Assembly (NCBI GenBank): GCA_003116995.1
Contig: BDSL01000058.1
Coordinates: 558,001 to 622,000 of the forward strand
Direction of reading: 5' to 3'
Source: Yamagishiella unicocca
Taxonomy: Eukaryota; Chlorophyta; Chlorophyceae; Chlamydomonadales; Volvocaceae
DNA: 64,000 bases
Below, one piece after another: positions 19,701 through 31,323 of the stretch. The position numbers and the translations under genes were made by a program. The number at the start of each line of letters is the position of its first letter. Within the stretch, counting starts at the first letter, position 1. The notes beneath the pieces are model-generated. The model searched no databases. It had not been told where the DNA came from and saw nothing but the letters and a program-made list of their open reading frames with translations.

Positions 19701-22700
19701 AGCGAGCCATCGACTACTTCACAAAGGCCATTGCGAACGCGCGGGGCGGCGTACAGGTGAGTGGAACAGCGCGCATGCACGGGCGCGCGAGAGAGGGACA
19801 GATCGCCTCCCGTCCCGCCACCCCACCGGGTTTCCTCTCAACCCCTCCCACCACCGCCATCGGCCACCAGGGATCTCTGCACACCTTCTTCAACATACGA
19901 CATCAAAAGTCCAGGATCTCCCTTGGATCTCGATGTCCACTTTGAAATTCCGAAACCTCGCCCATCCACCCGGACTCCTCCGTCCGCTCCTGTGTGCCGC
20001 GCCCCCCTCCCCATGTCTATCACCTCCCCCTCCCCCTTCCCCCCTCCCCCCTGCTCCCTCCTCCCCCCCTGCAGCACACCCTCCAGTTGGAGCTGGGCAA
20101 CCTGCTTGTGCGGCTGCGGCAGTGGCAGCCCGCCACGGCCGCCATCAACAAGGCGCTGGAGCGCAACCGTGACGGCATCCCGGCCACCGAGAACCTGCAG
20201 CTGGACGTGGAGGGGTGAGAACCGGAGGAGGAGGGGGCCAAGGAAACGGGGGCCGCGGCGGCAGAAGGGGGGCAGGGCAAGGCAGGGCACGGGAGGAGAA
20301 GGTGCCACTCCCACCACTCCCACTCCTACCCCCAACCCCACCCCTCACCCTGGCCTGAAGCTGTCTCTTTCCATCATCTAACAACGCCTCTTCTCATTCG
20401 CCAATCCACTGGTTTTCTCAATCCCCAACCCCACCTCCGCCCGCCGACACCCCCCTCCCCGCCCCTCCCCCCACCTTCCCCCCCCTCCCCTCCCAGCTGG
20501 TCCATGCTGGCCAAGGTCCACAAGGGCACTCTGGACATGGACGGCTACGTGGCCTCTCAGACCCGCGCCCTGGAGCTGCAGAAGCAGCTGCTGCTCAAGC
20601 TGCGCGGCGAGCTGCCCGAGGCGGTGGCGCTGCAGCGCGAGCGCACCGCGGCCATCTGCTTCGACCTGGCGGAGCAGAACAAGCGCGCGCGGAAGTTCGA
20701 CAGGGTGAGGCGGGCGGGCGGGCGGGCGGAGCCGCCACGAGGAGGGGCAGCGGGTTTAGGAAGCCCCCTGCACGACCCGAAGGGAGGTGGCGAGGGGTTC
20801 GAGGAAGACCCGTGGATGCCCGAAAACACCGTTCAGAACAGACGCTTTTAGGTGCATGTGCGAGGGGTAGGGAGGTTGCGGGCGTGACGACCGGGTCACG
20901 CGACAGAGGAGACGGAGGACAGCGAGGGGGAGCGCGGGCGGGGTGGGGGGCAGCCATCTGCCGGTTACCTGGGGCCGGAGGTAGGACACCTGAGGCCCGC
21001 GGGGTCAGGGTCCGTGCTGGGGTGGGAGGCGTCCGGGCTGAACTGGGAGGCGTCCGGGCTGGGCTGCTACACCCGGAGTACACTGTCGTGCTGGCGCCCA
21101 GGGTGCCTTGCGTGCAGCCTACCGGTATCGCCGTCCTAACCCGCCCTTCCCCTGCTCCCCCCTGCCCCCCCTCTCCCCCCCGGCTATGCACCAGCTACAC
21201 TTCCCACGTCGAGTAACCTGCTATTTTCTGCCCGCCTCCCCTCCCCCCGCGCAGGCCATGGAGCTGTACATGGAGGCCCTGCGGCACCACGAGACCCACG
21301 TGCCCTCCATGCTGGCGGTGGCCAAGCTGCACCTGGCCAACGGCGACACGGACGCGTGCCAGGGGCAGTGCGTGACGCTGCTCAAGCACGACCCCGACAA
21401 CGAGGAGGCGTCCATCATGCTGGCGGAGCTCATGTTCCACAAGGTGGGGCGCGAGGGGGCGGCCGGGCGGGGCCGGGGGGCGAGTGCGTGTGTGTGTGTG
21501 TGTGTGCGTGTGTGTGTATCTGCCGCATGAGGGGAGGCAACCGCCGGCGGTGGCCTGGTGGGACACCAGGGACCGGAGGGCGGTTGGCTGTCCTCATGCG
21601 GTAAATCAGGGGCGGGGGGCCGGGGTACGTCAGGCAGCGTCGTGTGTCCCCCCTGTTGCTGCCTGCCTGCTGCTAAACCCCAACCCAACCCAACCCACCC
21701 GCCCTGCCATCCGCGCCCTCCCCCGCCCTCCCCCGCCCTCCCGCGCCCTCCCGCGCCCTCCCCCTCCCTCCCCCGCCGTCCTCAGGAGCACTACGACACC
21801 GCCATCTACCACTTCCAGCAGCTGCTGGAGCGCTCCCCCAACCACTACGGCGCACTGGCGCAGCTCATCCTGCTGCTGCGGCGCGCGGGCCGGCTGGAGG
21901 ACGTGCCGCGGTACTTCACGCTGGCAGAGGCGGGGTCGCCCAAGGCGGTGATGGACCCGGGCTACCACTACTGCAAGGGGCTGTTCAACAGGTGGGGCAG
22001 CGCGCGGGGCCGCCCGGGGGGTTGGCATAAAAACCGTTGACGCAAAAAGTACAGGACAGTTGGCACATGGTCGGCGGAGGAGGGGAGGGTGCGGGGAGGG
22101 TGCGGCAAAGCGGGGTGCAGGGCAAGGGGCGAAGAGGGGCCAGGGAGGGGCCTGGGGCAGGGCAGGTGCCAGGGGAGAGGACGGCGCAGGTCTTCGTGGG
22201 GACAGGTACCATGCCCGCGATCAACCCCGCCTGCGTCGCACTCCCCCGCCCTGGCTGATCTCCGGATCTTCAACCCAGCTCCCCCCCTACCCTGCCCTTT
22301 CCCCCTGCCCCAACCCCCGGGTTTCCTGCACCCCCCCCCTCCGGGTTTCCTCTCCTACCCTACCCTTCTCCCCCTCGTTGTAACCCCCCCCTCGTTGCAC
22401 CGAAGGCTATGCACGCGCTACATTTCCCCAGTCGCGTTACCGGTTCTATTATTGTACCCCCGCCCTCGTTGCACCACCTCCCAGGTACGTCAACAACCCC
22501 CGCGAGGCGCTCAAGGAGCTCAACCTGGCCCGCAAGGACTCCCGCTGGGGCAGCTCCGCCATCCTGCACATGGTGGAGATCTACCTCAACCCGGACAACG
22601 ATGCGGTGTGGGAGGAGAAGGAGAACGCGGACACGCCGGAGAGCCGCGAGGCGGTGGCCACAGCGAGGAGCCTGCTGAAGCAGGTGCGGATGTAGTGTGT

Positions 22701-25700
22701 GGGGGGAGGGTCCCTAGCAGGTGACTGGGGCAGGGCGACTGAGGCTGGGTGCTGAAGCTGGTGCGGATGTGGGTGGTGGTGGTGGTGGTGGTGGTGGTGG
22801 TGGTGGTGGTGGTGGTGGTGGCGAGAATACCCGGTTACATGGGAGGTGTGGGGGGTTACATCAAAGAACCGGTAACTCGATTTGGGAAATGTAGCGTGTG
22901 CATAGCCTTCGGACACCGGGACGCGCGCGCATGCGCGCATGGTGTGTGTGGGGGAGGATGGTTGGAGGTGGATCGACGTGGGGGAAGGGGGGGCCACCCG
23001 CCTGGCCTACCGACCAGCTGATGCACGTCACCTACGTATCTCTCGCACGGCATGTTAATCGCGTCGTATGTCACGCAGGTGTTGTTCGCATTGTCCGAAG
23101 AGCGCCCGGAGGGCTGGCGTGTGTCGTGTGAGCGAGGGGCCGTGGCGTGCGTGAAACCCTAGAGGTGTGGGTTGGCTGGGCTGTGACGATGCCTGCGGCA
23201 TTCCGCAACCAACCCGGTGTGCTATGTGTGCTGCGGTGTATGCTGCGGTGTGTGCTGCGGTGGTGTGTGTCCGCAGGTGCGGGGAGCCGACACCGGCAGC
23301 CAGCGCTACCGTGTGCTGGAGTGCTACGCCATCATGGCGGGCAAGGACAAGAACGAGATCGAGAACTCGCTCAACACGCTGCTGGACCTGGCCAACCAGG
23401 TGGGTTGGGGGGGGAAGATAATAAAAACCGTTGGGGTGGGGGTTAGTTTTACAGGAAAGGACCGGTTACTCGACATGGGAAGTGTAGCTGGTGCATAGTG
23501 TGTGTGGGGGGGGAGGGCGAGGAGACCCAGTTACACGACATAGGAGACGGAGGACAGAAACTAGCACTAGCCGGGTTGAGGGGGTGGACTGCCGCGAGAG
23601 GTTGGGCGGGTCCGTTGAAAGCGGAGGCGGCAGGCGGCAGTTTCGAGGCGGGGGGGGCGGTGCAGGGAAGGCGCAGTGAGGTGTTGACGAGGGGTGAGGC
23701 GGCTGGGAAGGGTATCAGGGGGGTGAGACGCGCTGCGCTGAGCGGAGGCACGGTGGAATGGGTACGGCGGATTCGATACTTCCGGTAACCCGCTTCGGCG
23801 TTTCGAGTGTGAGAGCTGTGGTTTTGTACTTCTTAATACGGCGGAGGGTGAAGGTGGGAAAGACCTAGAGCCTATGCGTTTGTCTCCTAAGGAAGACGAT
23901 GAGCAAATGGGTCCCAACCCCTCTCCCTCTCCCCCTGCCCTGGTGTGCACCCTTGCAACCTAACCTCCACCCCCCTTCCCCAGGACCCGAACAACGTGCC
24001 GGTGCTGCTGGCCATGGCCACTGGCTTCATGATGCTCAAGCAGACGCCCAAGGCGCGCAACCAGCTCAAGCGTGTGCAGAAGATCCAGTACAAGCCGGAC
24101 GAAGCGGAGGAGTTTGAGCGCAGCTGGCTGCTGCTGGCGGACATCCACATCCAGGTGGGTCTCCCCCCATTTCCCTGACGCAGGTCAATCGATTGTAAAA
24201 TTCGGCTGCGGGTGTCAGCTGTCTGTAAGGAACAATAAATAGGTACCGGAGGCGATGGGAGGTGCAAGATGGTTAGATACCTTCGGAATTTGAAGCACGA
24301 CGCCGTGCGTTCCGCAGCCCATGCGCACCGTGCCGGCAACTCGCCCAACCCCCCCGACCCACCCCACCCATGTCGTGTAACCGGGTGCTTACGCCACCAC
24401 CACCACCCCGACCTCAGACGCCTGTCCGAAAACCATTCGCTCCGGCTCGTTTCCGCCCTCCGTTTCCTCTCCTATGCCGTGTGACCGGGCCTACTGGGAC
24501 CCCGCCCCCCGCCCTCCCCTCGCAGGGTGGCAAGTACGACCTAGCGCAGGACCTGTGCCAGAAGTGCCTCAAGTACAACAAGAGCTGTGCCAAGGCGTGG
24601 GAGATCATGGGGCAGATCATGGAGCGGGAGCAGGTGCGGAGGAAGGTCCACGAGGGGCCACGAGACGCCGGGGTCCGGGGTCCGGCGCGGGCTCGAGACG
24701 GCCGCTTGGGCCCCCGTACTAGTAGCAGCAGTAGCAGTAGTAGTAGCAGTAGTAGTAGCAGCAGCAGTAGCAGCAATTATAATGGGCTGCTGTCAGACAC
24801 TACGGTGGAGCCATCGGGCACATCGCCCCATGGTGATGCGCCCAAGCATGGCCTGCCGGTAACAAGGAACAAGGCAGGGTGGCAGCGCGTGCCTCTCAAC
24901 CTATACCTTTAAAGCGCGTGTGGAGCCACCACCCCGCGAGGCTATGTCAGACGGACTGCTCCGGTCCCCCTTTTGATCCGCGCCGGGCTGCGTTGCCGGC
25001 ATGCCCGCCTGCCTCTCTACATATGCGCCGTGGGAATGCGCGCGGCGTCTGGACTCTGGACTCGACGTGACGCCGCCCGTCCTCTCCTCAACTGCTTGGC
25101 CCGCAGGCTTACAAGGACGCAGCCGACCACTACGAAAACGCGTGGAAGCATGAGAACCAGGCTTCGGCGCAGGTGGGTTATGGGTTGGGAGAGGAGGGGA
25201 AACGACGTCGGGGGTTCGAATCTCGGTCCGTTGCAACGGAATATCGTACCGTGGGGCTGCCCGGGGACGGACCGCAGGGCTGTCTCGGCGCCGTGCCTGC
25301 CTGCCTGGCTGATGTGGCTGTTGACCCGCTGGCCTGGACCCGCATCTGGCCTAGCACCCGAGAGACGGCCGGGGGGGCGTGTGTGCTGCTGCCACCCCCC
25401 TTGGGGGTTTGCAAAAACGACCGTTTACGCGATGTGAGCAATAAGACCGTTGATTGCTCACATCGCGTTAAATGTCCCTTGGGGTTATGCCCTCCCCCTT
25501 GGGGCTGTGTCAACCCCCCACTCTGTTCTTTCGTTCGCATTCACGGGCTGTTGATAGTTTTTTCCGGGCTGCGCTCCACTTCCGTCCTCGCCACCTCGTC
25601 CATTGCATCCACTTCGTCTTACAGCTATCCTACGCTTTTACGACCAGCGCCTCTTTCTTTACGACCAGCGCCTCTTTCAGCCGCCTTTTCCATTTATCAC

Positions 25701-26117
25701 TTAGTCCATTTTTTAGCGCCATACTTGGCTACAGTCAACGTTGCCTATTCCTACACCTCAGCCGCACCTCCGCTCCCACTCTTCGGCGCGCCCCTGGACC
25801 ATCACCTTCACCGCCCTCGGTTTGTCGGCCGTGGATTCGCGGATTTTTCTTCTCAAACCCCCCCGGGGGTGGTTCCCGACCCTGCACCTCGCGCACCTCC
25901 TGCACCTGTGCGCCTGCCTGACCTGAACTGGCCGCCTGTATCGCCCGTGTGCCCCGCGGCCCCCCAGGTGGGCTTCAAGCTCGCCTTCAACTACCTGAAA
26001 GCCAAGCGCTTCGTGGAGGCGGTGGACGTATGCCACAAGGTCATCAAGGCGTTTCCGGACTACCCCAAGATTCGCAAGGAGATCCTGGAGAAGGCCCGCA
26101 TGGGCCTCAAACCATAA
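10780..26117 (+). CDS. IFT139: IFT139/TTC21B, IFT-A complex subunit, 25 exons
   Basis: TPR-repeat subunit of intraflagellar transport complex A, which drives retrograde transport in cilia. Exons: 10780-10941, 11045-11179, 12571-12705, 13195-13326, 13650-13869, 14382-14497, 15028-15132, 15653-15814, 16149-16517, 16939-17127, 17498-17632, 18027-18206, 18550-18783, 19192-19326, 19667-19756, 20075-20214, 20497-20704, 21255-21443, 21786-21991, 22485-22683, 23277-23399, 23984-24154, 24526-24633, 25107-25172, 25968-26117. Phases all close, giving 1352 residues, matching the family's roughly 1300-1350. It begins [23 protein letters not shown]-type helices run throughout, for example [20 protein letters not shown] and [20 protein letters not shown]. 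An acidic Gly/Arg-rich insert follows about residue 395. The protein ends [18 protein letters not shown]. The gene appears complete and intact. Confidence 0.96.
11884..11952. repeat. 23-bp tandem repeat, 3 copies
   Basis: Three units of GTCTGGGGCTGGGGACGGTC plus ACA, inside the IFT139 intron between exons ending 11179 and starting 12571. Confidence 0.9.
12972..13170. repeat. Compound CCCTGCTCCCCTGCTGCCCC minisatellite
   Basis: Units CCCTGCTCCCCTGCTGCCCC alternate with TTCCCATGA or CGGGCCCCTTGA linkers, filling the polypyrimidine region upstream of the IFT139 exon at 13195. The long pyrimidine bias on the coding strand is compatible with the acceptor it precedes. Confidence 0.88.
14918..15010 (-). 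repeat. Intronic repeat family A, copy 4
   Basis: Long copy including the distal GGGTTGGGGATATTAAAGCC part. Antisense to IFT139, with the TTCGAGG end 17 nt before the exon that starts at 15028. Confidence 0.9.
16046..16098. repeat. (GGT)n tract in intron
   Basis: About 17 GGT/GGC triplets, 50 bp upstream of the IFT139 exon starting at 16149. Confidence 0.93.
16865..16906 (-). repeat. Intronic repeat family A, copy 5 (short)
   Basis: Antisense to IFT139, 32 nt before the exon at 16939. Smaller fragments of the same end (CCACGGGTCTTCCTCGAA) lie at about 16691-16708 and 17389-17406. Confidence 0.85.
18373..18406 (-). repeat. Intronic repeat family A, copy 6 (short)
   Basis: Antisense to IFT139 in the intron before the exon at 18550, about 143 nt from the acceptor. 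Confidence 0.82.
18808..18900 (+). repeat. Intronic repeat family A, copy 7
   Basis: Nearly full-length copy. Sense to IFT139, its TTCGAGG end 24 nt after the donor following 18783. It runs to GGGGATACTAAAGCCGA. Confidence 0.92.
19508..19590. repeat. 28-bp tandem repeat, 3 copies
   Basis: Three units built on CCTGGTCACGTGGGCCCTCC plus TGCTTTCC, in the IFT139 intron before the exon at 19667. Each unit carries a CACGTG palindrome. Confidence 0.85.
20798..20857 (+). repeat. Intronic repeat family A, copy 8
   Basis: Sense to IFT139, about 93 nt after the donor following 20704. The distal part is lost beyond GGTGCATG. Confidence 0.88.
21181..21230 (-). repeat. Intronic repeat family B, copy 4 (short)
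   Basis: Inverse orientation, with CGGCTATGCACCAGCTACAC and CGAGTAACC recognisable. It lies in the intron just upstream of the exon at 21255. A similar short sense copy is at 23461-23498. Confidence 0.7.
22026..22078 (+). repeat. Dispersed intronic repeat, family D, copy 2
   Basis: Contains CATAAAAACCGTTGACGC, then AAAAAGTACAGGACAGTTGG, and ends in a GGTCGGCGG block. It lies about 35 bp after an IFT139 splice donor. A partial copy is at 17967-18004 (minus orientation), and a fragment AATAAAAACCGTTG occurs near 23418. Confidence 0.75.
22400..22459 (-). repeat. Intronic repeat family B, copy 2
   Basis: Inverse of the 5803-5879 element, including the AATAATAGAACCGGTAACGC segment. It ends about 25 nt before the exon that starts at 22485. 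It is inverted relative to the next copy at 22866-22930, across one exon. Confidence 0.85.
22767..22820. repeat. (GGT)n tract in intron
   Basis: About 17 perfect GGT units in an IFT139 intron, immediately upstream of family B copy 3. Confidence 0.93.
22866..22930 (+). repeat. Intronic repeat family B, copy 3
   Basis: GAACCGGTAACTCGATTTGG followed by the TAGCGTGTGCATAGCCTTCG block. It lies in the intron after the exon ending at 22683. Confidence 0.85.
23523..23567 (+). repeat. Intronic repeat family C
   Basis: GACCCAGTTACACGACATAG plus a GAGACGGAGGACAGAAAC block. Related copies: 6806-6845 (+), 14246-14292 (-), 20889-20923 (+), 24450-24490 (-), with a fragment at 24370-24386. All are in introns of malic enzyme or IFT139. 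Confidence 0.75.
24719..24776. repeat. (AGT/AGC)n tract in intron
   Basis: Mixed AGT and AGC triplets in the IFT139 intron between exons ending 24633 and starting 25107. Confidence 0.9.
25797..25848 (-). repeat. Dispersed repeat family E, copy 1
   Basis: Its inverse contains AAATCCGCGAATCCACGGCC followed by GACAAACCGAGGGCGGTGAA. The match to 36919-36966 is clear. Weaker similarity seems to extend on both sides (25680-25740 against 37030-37080, around CATTTTTTAGCGCCAT). It lies in the last IFT139 intron. Confidence 0.75.
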
Positions 26118-28369
26118 GGCCCAGCGGCCGCGTGTTCTGTTTGGCGGCCGATGTGGGTCATTAGGTACCTAGGGGGCCCTCGCGCTGCCTGGGCAATCTG
26201 CACATACACATAAACACATTGCGCGGACGCTTCCAGGTTATCGTGTGGTTTGGCTGTCGTGAGTGGGCTGGGGCATCACTGGGAGGGGCCACTCATGCCG
26301 GTTGTGGAGTTGTGATTTACAGCAGACTGCAGTGGGTTACGAATTCGGGTGCCAATAATCTTGACGGGCGAGGGCGTGGCAATCAGGACGTGACGGTTAG
26401 GACGTGGCAATCAGGACGTGGCATCCCCAACGGAGGCGCCGGTGCGGGCGGGGGCGGGTGAGGCGAGGCGAGCAGGACACGTTCTTCCTCTTCCTTAAAC
26501 CAAGCCCGGATGCGATTCGCACCTCCCGGCGAATCATAATTGTAAAGCTGTACAGTTAGGGAGTCGGGCAAGACCCGCCAGGGAGTTCACCATGAGCCGC
26601 ACTCAAGGTTCTGTCCTGATGAAAAACCCCTCCCATCAACACATATGTAGTTCACTGGCCAGAAGTTAAGTGACCAGCCAGCTCGCACCCTTTGACTGCC
26701 AACGCTTCCAATGAAGGCACCACTGCAGGGAAAGCCGCAAGGGCCCTGCGTCTGGACTAAAAGAACAGATTGCATGTACTTGAAAGCCCAGCCAGCCACA
26801 GTCACGCCAGCTCAAGCCTCAGGCCTCGCCGCGCAAGGACGCGGCATGCGACCTAAAGGAAACCTAACGGGCCCACAGCCCAGCCAGATGCGCCCCCTGC
26901 TCCACATTCAGGCGACAAAAAATGGGCTTCTGCAACACCGGCTCAAAGACCTTATCCAAAGCTCCTGTACGACTACGACACCTCAAAACCCAGCGAAACG
27001 TGTTTCTTGCTGCTGGGTGCGCGAACGGGGAAGAGGGCACCCGGTGGTGGCACAACCTATCATGGTGCACCATTACCGATGGCGCCCCCCTAGGAGCCCA
27101 AACGCGCTGCCGAGTTCAGCACCCGACTATGATGCAACATCGCCATGCAATGTCGCGCACAGAAACGCAGGCCCAATGATATTCCTGCTTGACCGAGTGA
27201 CAAATCCATTTGTACTAGCAATACGCCTTCGCAACACTTCTGACATGCGAGACCATCTGTTTCTATATCACTAGCGAGCACGTCACGCGTCGCTCAACAT
27301 GCCGAACGACGACTGCGCCCTTCTTCCGTCGGATAACCTGGCAAGCAGCCACAGCTTGCCCCAGACAGAAAGACGAAACACCGTGACCCAAGCAGCCTTG
27401 GTCCCAGACAGGGACCAGGCGCCGCTACATAGGTAGGTTTAAGCTTACGCACTGTGAGCCGCGTGGGAAGCTCTTTGCCCACAGAACGCAAGTGACTGCG
27501 AAAACCCCATATATCTTGATACCGTGCTTGCGCACTTGATCCCCGTGCAGCAGAACGGGCTCCCTGCTCGCTCCCAAAATCGCAGTACCCCCGCTCCTTA
27601 ATCGCTTCTAGCAAGGACCTGCGTAGCGTACTAGACAAGACGTGAAAACGAAACCGACTTTAGCCGATTTAAACCTTTAAACTGATTACTAAGCGAACAG
27701 TAACCAAATTTGGAAATGCGCCCCCGGCCACACACACCAGCTAGCAAAACAAACCCAAGCCGGGAGCGAAGAAAACATTGTCAACCACCGCTTCTATCTC
27801 TCCCCATTGCCATCAACTGCAGTTGAGTGCAGGAGGCGCGGTACAAGGCAGTTTGAAGGTTCTCCCTTCCTGCCGTCACGCATTATGCAAAGCACCATTC
27901 ATCGCCCGGCGGCGTGTCTATAAAACCCTCCAGCACCAAGCACCTTAATATGCGCACACCCCTCGCCTCATACCCCACTGGCACGTGCATTCCCCAGGCG
28001 CAATGGTGTCACGGCCCACCCAACGGTGCGGTAGCGGTTCACATAGGAAACGTATCTACTCTAAAAGCCCGCTCGGATGGCATATGTGAGGGTTCGCAGT
28101 GCTCGCTCCAGGGAGGGCTCGACATGGGTACCCCGCCACTAACGCGTCTTCGTGTACAAATCAAGCTGCGACCGACTGACCGAAACACACTCGCAAGGTA
28201 ATTGCGGTGAACCACACCTAAGCAAACCAACCGACGGCAACGCGACCCACGAACACGGCGCGCGCAGGCCAGCAGCTGCTAAGCAGCGCCGTCGTGGGCG
28301 GGAGGTGGCAGCGCAACGACGCGCTGATGTACGTGCGGCCGTGATACCGCCAGTGGCGTCCGTGTGAGG
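26118..28369. other. Intergenic, no gene recognised
   Basis: Convergent region between IFT139 and the kinase-like gene, presumably holding both 3' untranslated regions. Short ORFs such as 27294-27638 (minus) show no recognisable motif or codon pattern. Base composition is less GC-rich than in the introns. Confidence 0.55.
26541..26545 (+). terminator. Candidate TGTAA polyadenylation signal, IFT139
   Basis: TGTAA lies about 425 nt after the IFT139 stop codon. It is the first such pentamer noticed downstream. TGTAA is the established poly(A) signal of volvocine algae. Confidence 0.5.
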
Positions 28370-31323
28370 TCACTGCAAGACGCGCAACCCCCACACGTCG
28401 TTGCTGAGCGGCCCCAAGGCCAAAATCTCGCCGCCGCTCGCTACTTCCACTCCCGAGAAACGAGCGTCCAGGCACTCCGTGCCGGTGCTGCACGGGCCCG
28501 CCGTCAGGTCGTCCTCCCTGGCTGGTCTCCCGCGCAGCGGCAGGTCCGCGACAGACACCACCTGCACCCTGTGCGCCGGATGGCGCACCGCCTGCAGCCT
28601 GGCGGCCGCCGCCGCGGCGGCGGCGGGAGCCGCCGCGGCGCCCGCGTAACGGCCCCCCGCGAGCTGCGACTGCTGGTCCCGCTCGCATCCTTCCGCGTCC
28701 AAACTCGTGACCAGCGCCCCCGCTCCTAGCCCTGCGCAGCGCAATGGTGGCAGCAGTCCTCGGTCTTCGTAGGCTGCCGCGCTTGTGCTGCTGCTGCTGC
28801 TGCCGGCTGCGGCGGCCGCCGCCGAGGGCGGATGTCGACCAGCGGGCTGACGCTCTGGCTGCGCCGTAGCGGTGCGTGGCTTCGGAGCGTCCTTTCGCGA
28901 GCCACGAAGCCGAGACTCAATGGAGTTCAGCTCGCTGAGCACTGCGGCGAAGCCCGGCCGGGCGGCCGGGTCGAGGCTGAGGCACTGGCTGCAGAGGCGC
29001 TGAAGGCCAGGGTCGCAGTCGGGCGGCCAGTGCAGCTCCAGGTGGGGCGCCAGGGGATCCCGGCAGCCGTGCAGCGCCGCCAGCAGCTGCTCCGGGGCGA
29101 GCTTGGTGTGGTGCGGCGGCGCGGCGGAGGAGAGCAACTCGTAAAGGAGGCAGCCGAAGGAGTAAACTGCGTGGGAGGAGGGAGACCCGGGGTTGGGAGG
29201 GGGAGTGCCGTGGGGATGCGGGCAGGGGAGGGGAGGCCAGGGGGGCCTAGATGACGGACGACGGATGACGGACGACGTACGACGTCACGCGCTGGCGTGG
29301 CGGGGGCAATGCGACGTTCCTGGACCGTGTTGCTGGTGATGGTGAGAAGGGACGGAGGCAGTCTAGGGATGAATGGAGATGGTCAAACGCGCAGTCTAGA
29401 CGACAGCCGAGTAGTGGAATGAGGCGAGCCCTGCTCGCGGCGTGGATGTAGCTGCAGCAGGATTCGACCCGCCGGCCGACTGGCGGCCAGCTGGCAGCAC
29501 TGGCAGCCGTGATGCAGGGTGCAGGGAACAGCAGCGAGCTTAGAAGCACACAGCAGGCTCGACGGCGTCCACGTCCGCTCGGGACGCGCGACCTGTCCAA
29601 GCCCGTGGTGCCACCTCGCGCCGCAGCCTCACCATCAGCGGCCCTCAGCTGTGCCACCGGGAGCGACCCGGCGCAGCCGCTGCGACCCGCCTTCAGCACC
29701 TCCGGAGCCGTGTAGGCAACACCAGGGGCCCCGTGCACGTGGGGTGCTGGGCAAGTGGTCCGGTAGGCTGAGTCCATGTCACCGGAGTCCGCAGCGAGCA
29801 CCACACCCGGCTGAGAGGCGGCGCCGGCTGGCGAGGCTGCAGCGGGTTGCGGGCGGGATGGCGCCGTGGGGTGCTGCGTGTGGGCTGCACCGGTGAGGGG
29901 GCACGTGGCAGGGCCCTCGCAGTCGGCATGACGGGGGCCCAGGCCCGCGTCTGCGATCTGCGGTGCGAGGCAAGGGCGGGGGGGGGGCAGCGTTTGGGTG
30001 GCGTGTAGGCCGGTGAGCAGAGGAGGAGATGGCGTACGTACAGCGGTAGAGAGTGGAGTAGGGAGAGGACTGATGCGGGTGAGCCGGTTCGGACGGCCCC
30101 GCGCTGCCTGCGCCCCTCCTTCCGTACCTTGGCCATGAAGCCGCGCCTGTCCGCGCGCGACTCGACGAGCAGCACTTGCGATGGCCTCAAGTTGCCGTGG
30201 GCGGCACCAAGGAGGTGTAAGTGCAGCAGGCCCAGGGCCACCTCGCGCGCCGTGCAGAGCGCGGCGCGGGTGGCGAGGTGCGAAGACCAGCGTTCGGTCG
30301 ACTGGAAGCACTGCCCGTTTATAACCCTTGTGACGTCGCCCTATGAGCATCACACGGACACATCAGCTGTGCCGCTCGTACTTATGAGGGAACGTCTCAC
30401 GTGCAGGAGAGTCTCCATACTCGGTTGTCCGCTCAGATAGCTACCCCAGTAGCGCAGGAGAACTCACCAGGAGACACATCTCTGTGACGAGTGCGATCAC
30501 ATAGTCACCCATCGCCGGTTGGAGTTTTCCAATGACGGCCTCAACAGTGGCGTCGGCACCAAGCATTTCCTTCTCTTCACCCATAGTGTCGTAAAATGCT
30601 GACCCCAGCAAGCTCTCAATACCCATGCTGGGCGTTTCGGCAACACTATCATTGATCAAGCGGAGGCTTATGTGTCCAGCGCTCTCGTGAGCAGGGCAGG
30701 ACCGTACATCTGGCATAATGCGCATCGCACGGGCCAGATAGTACTGTAGGATGAACGGATGTGATTGGCTGGTGAGTAAGTCGACACCATTTAGAAGGCC
30801 GACGGGGAGGGATGACACTCGCATGAATTTTACATTGCATTTGGCACCACGCCACACGCCTGCAGGCATATTTCATTGGGCAAGGGTGTCAGGGCTTCGC
30901 AGCCCAGTGCGTCGCGTTGCAGTTACCAGGCGCCCAACTCAGTGACCTGCCTTTCCATACCACGCTGTTCTGCCCGCTACTGGGTTCCTTTTGATCCAAG
31001 CATATTCCAGCAAGCAACTCTTGGAATGAATATACAAGCTTGAGGTGGCTCCAAGTTGGTAGGGCTGCTGGCAGCGGAGGTTGATTATGCGAGCCCCAAG
31101 GCTGGTCCGAATCGCTTGGGTTCAGCAAGACACTGTTCGTCGTGCTTGTCTGAGATGTATCGAGTGCTGCCCTGCTGCTTGGGTCATCGGCAACTACGTC
31201 ATAGCTTGACAAACGGCCCCAAGCAACATCAGGATATGTGGGTGCTGGGCATCGCGCTGTTCCGCGAGCATCGCCTGCTTCGGCGCCGCTAAAGCATGAG
31301 ATTAAGCTACCAAACAGATGCAT
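28370..31323 (-). CDS. Degenerate protein kinase (probable pseudokinase), 5 exons
   Basis: Exons, 5' to 3': 31323-30951, 30859-30468, 30301-30128, 29957-29633, 29166-28370. They sum to 686 codons plus stop with all phases closing. It starts MHLFGSLISCFSG. A TKL-type kinase domain follows: glycine-rich loop SSGQNSVVWKGVWRGAK with the VAVK lysine kept (NVKF), then HGNLRPSQVLL in place of HRDLKxxN, IADAGLG in place of DFG, YTAPEVL, AADVYSFGCLLYELL, and a normal C-lobe ending DPAARPGFAAVLSELNSIES. The catalytic Asp is Asn, the Asn ligand is Gln and the DFG Phe is Ala, so catalysis is doubtful. The first intron uses a GC donor (AAAG|GCAGGT). An Ala/Ser-rich tail of about 170 residues follows. The exact role is unknown. 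Confidence 0.85.

Noticed and set aside
25195..25235. tRNA-like T-arm motif (GGTTCGAATC)
   Set aside because: No complementary stem around it and no A-box or acceptor stem upstream. It lies in an IFT139 intron.
29563..29592. Mini-exon encoding RASRADVDAV in the kinase gene
   Set aside because: It would need a 40-bp intron and has no phase-compatible donor. Joining 29633 directly to 29166 gives AADVYSFGCLL and closes the phases.
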